Below, one piece after another: positions 44,364-49,004 of a stretch of 49,004 nucleotides of DNA; within the stretch, counting starts at the first letter, position 1; the number at the start of each line of letters is the position of its first letter. Source of the DNA: Flavobacterium orientale. GTDB lineage: Bacteria; Bacteroidota; Bacteroidia; Flavobacteriales; Flavobacteriaceae. The DNA lies in NCBI RefSeq assembly GCF_014638005.1, contig NZ_BMFG01000013.1, forward strand, positions 1 through 49,004, written 5' to 3'. A program made the position numbers and the translations under genes. The notes below the pieces were generated by a model. It had not been told where the DNA came from and searched no databases. It saw only the letters and a list, made by a program, of their open reading frames with translations.

Positions 44364-44990
44364 ATGCAAAACGAAATAAAATCCCACTACTCCTACCCCG
44401 AAGTAATCAATTGGCTCGAAGCCAAAGGCATCAACCTATACGGCAATCATTTCAAAATCGTAGAAGCCGATTACCCAATACTATACAAGCTCATCGCCTA
44501 TTTTCTAAACGACGAGCCAACGTGTTTTCAGCACAATATGGATTTAAATAAAGGAATACTACTTACCGGTCCAATCGGCTGCGGCAAAACAACGTTGATG
44601 CACCTCATGAAACACCTCACGGCAACGGAACACAAGTTCAACATTAAACCTTGCCGAGACATTGGTTTCGAATTCATTCAAGACGGTTACCAAATCATTC
44701 ACAAATACAGCAAAGGGAAGCTCTACGAATCTAACCCAAGAGCCATTTGCTTTGACGACTTAGGTACGGAAAGCAACCTCAAATACTTTGGTAACGAATG
44801 CAACGTCATGGCAGAAATCCTGCTGAGCCGTTATGACCTCTATATCGCAAAAAACATTAAAACCCACATCACCACCAACCTCTCCGCCTCCGAGATTGAA
44901 ACCCAATACGGCAACCGCGTTCGAAGCCGCCTCCGCGAATTATGCAATCTAATCGCCTTTGATCATTCCGCAACCGACAAACGAAAATAA
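44364..44990 (+). CDS. DnaC/IstB-like AAA+ ATPase, probable helicase loader
   Basis: 208 residues from ATG at 44364; the upstream GTG at 44295 lies in repeat text. Walker A is GPIGCGKTT and Walker B AICFDDLG; a sensor-like THITTNLSASEIETQYGNRV follows, with Arg residues (RSRLREL) placed as in DnaC-type AAA+ loaders. Known members load the replicative helicase at origins. It follows an initiator-like protein with a DnaD-like tail and precedes an unknown gene, so together they form a small replication module. The element's own helicase and relaxase are not present. Confidence 0.8.
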   Translation: MQNEIKSHYSYPEVINWLEAKGINLYGNHFKIVEADYPILYKLIAYFLNDEPTCFQHNMDLNKGILLTGPIGCGKTTLMHLMKHLTATEHKFNIKPCRDIGFEFIQDGYQIIHKYSKGKLYESNPRAICFDDLGTESNLKYFGNECNVMAEILLSRYDLYIAKNIKTHITTNLSASEIETQYGNRVRSRLRELCNLIAFDHSATDKRK

Positions 44991-45052
44991 AATATCTCCT
45001 TATGAAATCTCCTAAAAACGCAGTAACACAACAACTCAGCAACTCAAAAAAC

Positions 45053-45682
45053 ATGACTGCTATTCAAAACTTTTGGCACCAATTTGAAAAAGTAAATCTA
45101 GCCCTCCATTTGCTCTATGACTTACCTGAGGAAGTTGCACTTGAAAAAATAGCAACAGTAACCACTGCTCTTAGTGCGTATCATAAAAATTTGGGATATC
45201 AAATTATACCCAGACCCTATCAATCGGAATTTATTATCACCGCAAGCGGCAATCCCAACTTCTTTCAAGAAGTGGAATTGTTGGTTTATCATGCACCAAA
45301 ATTGGAGCGGTGGAAAATTACTGCCTTTATACAGCCTGCCAAGAATCTTGAAGCGTACGATAATGGTACTGATACACCAATGGAATTCGAAGGAATGAGT
45401 TTGCGAATCAGCGACATGTATTTTCAAGCTTTCGTTGTTCCTGAACAACCTTTTCAATTAGGAATCAAAGTGCTACTTAAAAACTACCTTATCTTGGAAG
45501 ACCATCCCAATCTTGAAGAAGCCATGGCAATACAAATTGAGCAATTGATTGGAGAGAAGTCCTTTGCCAAGGACCTGGCTTTTGTTGAACTGGCTCAATT
45601 AACCAACGCTGATTTAGAGGACAGTTGTGTTCTTCAATTGTATCTTTTGGGGTTGTTTATTGATACGTTTGAATGGGAATAA
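45053..45682 (+). CDS. Hypothetical protein, 209 aa, of the mobile module
   Basis: Start placed at ATG 45053. The earlier ATG at 45002 begins in AGTAACACAACAACTCAGCA-type filler that also occurs near 48625. No family is recognised. Soluble, alpha/beta, acidic, with a hydrophobic C-terminus (SCVLQLYLLGLFIDTFEWE) and strands such as LVYHAPKLERWKITAFIQP. It lies 62 bases after the DnaC-like gene and before a bidirectional terminator, so it is the last gene of that transcription unit. Function unknown. Confidence 0.65.
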   Translation: MTAIQNFWHQFEKVNLALHLLYDLPEEVALEKIATVTTALSAYHKNLGYQIIPRPYQSEFIITASGNPNFFQEVELLVYHAPKLERWKITAFIQPAKNLEAYDNGTDTPMEFEGMSLRISDMYFQAFVVPEQPFQLGIKVLLKNYLILEDHPNLEEAMAIQIEQLIGEKSFAKDLAFVELAQLTNADLEDSCVLQLYLLGLFIDTFEWE

Positions 45683-45774
45683 AATGACAGTGAGACATAA
45701 CTAGGGAAAATTTTTTATTTAAGATCTATTTAAATTATAATCAAATTGACCTGCATACTTTGTTCCCACAAAAA

Positions 45775-45796
45775 ACCCCAACCTTTCGGTTGGGGT
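45775..45796. terminator. Bidirectional terminator
   Basis: ACCCCAACC-TTTC-GGTTGGGGT, a perfect 9-bp GC-rich stem with A-runs on both sides (45770-45774 and 45797-45802). It lies between the convergent mobile module and the phage-like cassette. Confidence 0.85.
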
Positions 45797-45802
45797 AAAA
45801 AA

Positions 45803-45979
45803 TTACTTTTTATGCTTCCTAAAGAGATACCTTAAAAATAGGGACACTAAACAACTCACCGTTGCTCCAAGAGCAGCCAAAACAATTGTTCTGGCAATAT
45901 CCGTCGAGTTGATGATGGGTACCATACTTAAAAGTGTACCTCCTGCCGTGCCGACAGTCACCGAATTAGGCCCGTTCAT
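45803..45979 (-). CDS. Very small membrane protein, 58 aa
   Basis: Taken from ATG at 45979; the longer GTG-initiated frame overlaps the preceding gene far more. The peptide has one strong membrane segment (TIVLAALGATVSCLVSLFLRYLF, about 30-52) and a basic end (RKHKK), preceded by a GTAGGTLLSMV stretch that may be a second, weaker helix. Its start overlaps the end of the preceding gene by 14 bases in another frame, so translation is coupled. Size and topology are holin-like. It is last of a four-gene minus-strand cassette with DUF5675. Function unproven. Confidence 0.55.
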   Translation of the reverse strand: MNGPNSVTVGTAGGTLLSMVPIINSTDIARTIVLAALGATVSCLVSLFLRYLFRKHKK

Positions 45980-46199
45980 CTTCCGGTTCGGTTGTGCAGT
46001 CCGCTGTGGTGATTTGGCTAACTGCTGACAATACACTGCCGGCTACCGCCATATAACCACCCACAGTTACTACCACTGCCGGTAAAACAATAGGAGCGGC
46101 TACCAGTGTACCACCTACTCCCGCTATCACCAAACCCAAGCTACGAAGCACTTTAAAAAATTTGGGTGTGGGAGCCTTAGCTCGATCTACTAAATTCAT
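45966..46199 (-). CDS. Small membrane protein, 77 aa
   Basis: 77 residues. The N-terminus is basic (VDRAKAPTPKFFKVLRS). It is followed by two hydrophobic segments, GLVIAGVGGTLVAAPIVLPA and VVVTVGGYMAVAGSVLSAV, and a short acidic tail (EPEDERA). Such two-helix small proteins occur next to DUF5675 genes in Bacteroidota and in prophage lysis regions, where holins have this build. It lies 10 bases downstream of the DUF5675 gene and overlaps the next small gene by 14 bases. A holin or small export component is the obvious guess, but nothing in the sequence proves it. Confidence 0.65.
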   Translation of the reverse strand: MNLVDRAKAPTPKFFKVLRSLGLVIAGVGGTLVAAPIVLPAVVVTVGGYMAVAGSVLSAVSQITTADCTTEPEDERA

Positions 46200-46209
46200 C
46201 TTATAAAAA

Positions 46210-46605
46210 TTAAGAGGTTATTGTTACTACTACCCGTTCGCCACGCTCAATGGCTGCATACACCAAGGCTTTTAGCTGATTAAAAGCCCGTCGGGAATAC
46301 AAGCCCTCACCGGGTCCGGATAGTGTCAAGACAGGTGCGATACACCCTTTAAGCTCTGTCAAAGCATGATTGGCCGCATGAAATAATATGTAATCCCGAT
46401 TGGGAACGCCTTTTACTTCCATATGCCATCGGTACTTTGAGCTGTACCGTTTCTCGATAAAATATTCCCCCTCCGGAATGCAGGAAACCTGCCTTGCATT
46501 GTCGTTCCAAGGCAATTCTATAGTGTAACAAACCAACTGTCCGTCGCACGTCAATTTTCCATTCACTCCTTTGGGGAAATAAGTTCTTTTTAAAGTCAAA
46601 ATCAT
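46210..46605 (-). CDS. DUF5675 family protein
   Basis: 131 residues. The pattern VCYTIELPWNDNARQVSCIP, EGEYFIEKRYSSKYRWHMEV and YILFHAANHALTELKGCIAP is that of DUF5675 proteins found in phages and Bacteroidota islands. A His (in FHAANH) and a Cys-Ile (KGCIAP) are strongly conserved in what I recall of the family and resemble L,D-transpeptidase-like active sites, so a cell-wall-related activity is conceivable but unproven. It is followed by two small membrane proteins and preceded by a 252-residue conserved protein, all on the minus strand. Confidence 0.8.
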   Translation of the reverse strand: MILTLKRTYFPKGVNGKLTCDGQLVCYTIELPWNDNARQVSCIPEGEYFIEKRYSSKYRWHMEVKGVPNRDYILFHAANHALTELKGCIAPVLTLSGPGEGLYSRRAFNQLKALVYAAIERGERVVVTITS

Positions 46606-46654
46606 GTTCTAACTTTTACCTTCAGATTTTAAAAATCAAAATTTAAAATTTGAA

Positions 46655-47413
46655 TTACACGCCTCCATCCACGGCCACAAGTGACAACGGATTAAAAGCA
46701 CCATTTTTCAAAGGGTACATTTCGCCATTTACTTCTTGAAAAAAGTCCAAGCCCAACACCAAGAACAAAGGCTTGGTGCTGTTAGCCGGTACCGTATTTT
46801 CGAGCGAAAGAACCGCAGTGGCAGCAGCATTCCAAGGTAAAATGGCCGTTTCCGTTCTTTCCATCACGTATGACTCCTGCTCAAAATCAACTTCGGCTCC
46901 ACCGGAAATGATTCTGAAATGGGTAGTTCCACCGGGAGCCACCAACATATTCAAAGGAACAAATGAAGGAAGTGTAACCGATAAGGTTCCGGCAGTACGA
47001 TCGATAGCGGTTTCAAATGGAGCATACAAACTGGTGCTTAATTTACCACGGATGTTAAACTCAAAACCACTTAACAATTCGGCTTCGCCGTCAATGACAT
47101 TGCGTAGGCCTCTTTCATTTACCGCATCAGCTTGAATGACTTTCATCATTCGTTGTGTCAATCGTCCGACCATTCTATTATCGGTTGCATTGATTAACAA
47201 ACCACGAAGTGCGTTTCGCAACATACGACCGGCTTTTCCGGCCCTGCCAAATTCCGCATTGTTTTCACGTGTACGCTGGAAGGCCGGGTCGTTTGCCATT
47301 CGATTGGAGTCCACGCCTCCTTTTTCGCGGGCTACATACCCGTCTTTGGATTTATAAAAGGTAATATCACCAAGTGTACCTTTCAACTTAATTATGCCTT
47401 TTTGTTTTGCCAT
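46655..47413 (-). CDS. Conserved 252-aa protein of the DUF5675 cassette
   Basis: 252 residues, no signal peptide. The N-terminal IIKLKGTLGDITFYKSKDGY and DPAFQRTRENNAEFGRAGKA are distinctive and, as far as I recall, recur in many Flavobacteriia as an unnamed family. A basic, Arg-rich helical segment (~65-105) follows, then a beta-rich C-terminal half (LYAPFETAIDRTAGTLSVTL; TTHFRIISGGAEVDF; FFQEVNGEMYPLKNGAFNPL). It leads a four-gene cassette with DUF5675 and two membrane proteins. A structural or secreted cargo role is possible. Confidence 0.7.
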   Translation of the reverse strand: MAKQKGIIKLKGTLGDITFYKSKDGYVAREKGGVDSNRMANDPAFQRTRENNAEFGRAGKAGRMLRNALRGLLINATDNRMVGRLTQRMMKVIQADAVNERGLRNVIDGEAELLSGFEFNIRGKLSTSLYAPFETAIDRTAGTLSVTLPSFVPLNMLVAPGGTTHFRIISGGAEVDFEQESYVMERTETAILPWNAAATAVLSLENTVPANSTKPLFLVLGLDFFQEVNGEMYPLKNGAFNPLSLVAVDGGV

Positions 47414-48081
47414 AATTTCTAAGATTTAAAAAATTGTACGTATCGGAATGCCTATTGGACCCATTCCGGTAGCCCTGTTAAACCAATTTTTGATGCATCT
47501 TCAAATGAATAACAGGGCAAATATTTACCTTTCTTTTTTATCCTAAAAATCACCTTGACCTTGTTTGACTATAATTGACTAAAAAGACCTTTTTTGACCA
47601 TTTTTGCCTATCGCTTTTGTACTAAATCAGTCTACCTAAAGACATAAAAAAACTGAAACAGTCCGATAGTAAAAAAAATTGGGGTTCCGGTTTTCTAAAT
47701 TTATTTCTTGTTTTCCACTTCCTTTCACATCATGTAACAGGTCGCCCCGTTGGGGCTTCGGGTAGCACTTTATTTGTTCTACAAACAGTACGCTCCTCCG
47801 GAGCTGACTAAACGACCTATTCATTACTATTTTATTCTACCAACTTCCCGGTAGACAAATTATACGGAAGTTTACAGTTTTTAAAATTAAATGACACAAT
47901 CTATTGAACACTCCTCTTTAATCACCTGTAATGTCTCCTACTTTTCCCTATTACCTATACCATTTGTCTTTTGCTTATTTCAAAAATATTACTATATTTA
48001 ACTCCAATTCCATTACTAGTTGCAACAAGTTGTGTCTCTTTTACAAACCAACCAAAAGCAGCCTAAAAATGGTTGACGTAT
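47414..48081. repeat. Intergenic region with composite palindromic element
   Basis: A 78-base element (47740-47817) is bounded by GGTCG and CGACC and contains the hairpins GCCCC-GTT-GGGGC (47744-47756) and GCTCC-TCC-GGAGC (47792-47804). It looks like a composite REP-type repeat. Upstream, 47550-47610 has repeated TTGAC/TGACTA words in the leader of the 252-aa gene. The rest is AT-rich with no supportable gene. Confidence 0.55.
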
Positions 48082-48285
48082 ATGAAAACAGAACAAAAGA
48101 GAGTCTGCATATACCCAAAAGATGTTCAAAGAATTACTGGTAAAAGTTACCGAGGCTCAAGACTGCTGCTATTGGAAGTCAAAAGACACTTCCACAAACC
48201 GGACTACCAATTGGTGTCCATCGAAGAGTTTTGTAGTTACACGGGACTAAAAGAAGAAGCCGTACTTCCGTTCATCATTGGGTAA
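48082..48285 (+). CDS. Small conserved HTH-like protein, 67 aa
   Basis: Start placed at ATG 48082; the TTG nine bases earlier is less likely. The sequence (RVCIYPKDVQRITGKSYRGS, then RHFHKPDYQLVSIEEFCSYTGL and EEAVLPFI) matches a short Bacteroidota family I have seen repeatedly near mobile DNA, with two helical motifs resembling an HTH. It lacks any catalytic feature. It stands alone between palindromic repeats and the terminators of the T9SS gene. A DNA-binding role is likely but unproven. Confidence 0.65.
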   Translation: MKTEQKRVCIYPKDVQRITGKSYRGSRLLLLEVKRHFHKPDYQLVSIEEFCSYTGLKEEAVLPFIIG

Positions 48286-48469
48286 CTAACCCCAAGAAAG
48301 GTAAAATCCACAACGACAACAGCATTTCCCCTCACAACCCGTTCAGTAACCGGTTCATTAAACATTCAGCTCATTTAAACTTACTTTTTTCTTATTTTTT
48401 CACTATTTGATTTTAATTCAATAGTTGCCATTTTTACCTACTTGACCAACTAAGTACCTCAAAAAGAAA

Positions 48470-48493
48470 AGACCCTCGATTTCTCGAAGGTCT
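48470..48493 (-). terminator. Distal terminator of T9SS gene
   Basis: AGACCCTCGA (48470-48479) pairs with TCGAAGGTCT (48484-48493), 9 of 10 positions. On the minus strand it is followed by the T-rich TTTTCTTTTT. It is a near copy of the terminator at 48552. Confidence 0.75.
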
Positions 48494-48551
48494 ATCTTGC
48501 AATATGGGTAATCGGTAATGGGTAATGGGTAATTGGTTACCCCAAAAAAAA

Positions 48552-48575
48552 AGACCCCCGATCTCTCGAAGGTCT
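48552..48575 (-). terminator. Proximal terminator of T9SS gene
   Basis: AGACCCCCGA (48552-48561) pairs with TCGAAGGTCT (48566-48575). A run of eight T follows on the minus strand. It lies about 70 bases beyond the T9SS gene stop, with GTCATGCTGAA...TTCAGCATCTC (48599-48626), an interspersed repeat, in between. Confidence 0.8.
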
Positions 48576-48643
48576 CTTCTATATTTCTGTACATTATTGT
48601 CATGCTGAACTCGTTTCAGCATCTCAGTCACTCAGCAACTCAG

Positions 48644-49004
48644 TTACTGTTTCACAACGCGAATCATCTTCACTTCCTCCCCTTGCGTCACAACCACGTT
48701 GTAAACACCTGTTGGGTAGTTCGCTCCAATGTTCATGTTATTCGCTTGGTCAACGGTAATCGTGTTGTTCTCCAACAAACGACCCATCATATCGTAAACC
48801 GTTACTTGAACCGGTGCTGTATGATTACCTTTGATATCCAAATTGAAACTGTCGTTGAACGGATTCGGATAGGCTATTGCCGTAAATTCATTAGCAAGTG
48901 GACTGTCCGAAACAGCATCACGTGTGAAATCAACAGGCGTTGGCTCAGGTGTTCCTCCAGGAACTGTGATTGCACATGTTTTGCCTCCGTAGTAGTAACC
49001 ATAC
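48644..49004 (-). CDS. C-terminal end of a T9SS-secreted protein (sorting domain), N-terminus beyond window
   Basis: 120 residues are visible, open at the window edge. A linker with PGGTPEPTPVDF precedes a type A T9SS C-terminal sorting domain: AYPNPFNDSFNLDI, VQVTVYDMMGRLLE, PTGVYNVVVTQGEEVKMIRVVKQ (in parts). This domain targets proteins for export by the type IX system and attachment or release at the surface. Just before it, YYYGGKTCAITVP resembles the end of the C-terminal repeats found in giant flavobacterial adhesins. Two terminators follow. The protein may be a paralogue of the adhesin cut by the left edge. Confidence 0.88.
   Translation of the reverse strand, partial: YGYYYGGKTCAITVPGGTPEPTPVDFTRDAVSDSPLANEFTAIAYPNPFNDSFNLDIKGNHTAPVQVTVYDMMGRLLENNTITVDQANNMNIGANYPTGVYNVVVTQGEEVKMIRVVKQ

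Noticed and set aside
47636..48143. ORFs of 62 and 70 aa
   Set aside because: One runs through the composite palindrome and the other through AT-rich filler that overlaps the start of the 67-aa HTH-like gene. Neither has a recognisable domain.
1..49004. Window as a closed circle joining the two adhesin ends directly
   Set aside because: Direct joining of base 49004 to base 1 puts the two halves out of frame, and the join would remove most of a repeat.

Overview
The window looks like an accessory-rich stretch of chromosome from a Bacteroidota bacterium, most likely Flavobacterium or a close relative. The DNA is AT-rich. There is a SusC/SusD pair, an RteC homologue, type IX secretion (T9SS) substrates with a C-terminal sorting domain, TAnnTTTG-type promoter elements, and the interspersed palindromic repeats typical of flavobacterial intergenic DNA. 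I see no rRNA, tRNA or CRISPR array.

Layout, left to right. 1-5647 (minus): the N-terminal ~1,882 residues of a giant secreted multidomain adhesin, cut by the window edge. 6150-9040 (minus): an outer-membrane beta-barrel protein, a DUF2892/SRPBCC protein and a SET-domain protein, separated by repeats that run into the gene ends. 9488-17488: a DNA-damage and mutagenesis island. It holds a LexA-like S24 repressor divergent from a dinB - dnaE-like - exonuclease/GIY-YIG operon, followed by an SRAP (YedK/HMCES-like) gene. 18009-21692 (minus): a compact three-gene operon of a small protein ending in Gly-Gly with a ubiquitin-like C-terminal half, a DUF4132 protein and a ThiF/E1-like enzyme. This is the best candidate for an undescribed conjugation system. 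21864-27854: small orphan genes, an AbiEi/AbiEii-type toxin-antitoxin pair, a second S24-like repressor that lacks the catalytic serine, an MNT/HEPN-like protein and a small XRE regulator.

27999-38800: a second coherent locus. A long, strongly structured leader precedes susC - susD - S9 peptidase (plus strand). A bidirectional terminator separates this from a convergent set: a small exported four-cysteine peptide (DUF6520-like), a MauE/DoxX membrane protein with a CxC motif, a PAS-AraC regulator and a STAS-like protein. The layout suggests peptide import and degradation beside a cysteine-peptide/redox module. 39106-42400: a PLP enzyme/GNAT fusion followed by rteC.

42684-45682: a probable replication module of a degraded mobile element (excisionase-like HTH, winged-helix initiator-like protein, DnaC-like ATPase, unknown protein) with no integrase in the window. 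45803-47413 (minus): a phage-like cassette of a 252-residue conserved protein, a DUF5675 protein and two overlapping small membrane proteins. 48082-48285: a small HTH-like protein. 48644-49004 (minus): the C-terminal end of a T9SS substrate, with two near-identical terminators behind it. Both window edges therefore cut through giant T9SS substrates on the same strand.

All functional calls come from reading motifs by eye. No database search was possible.
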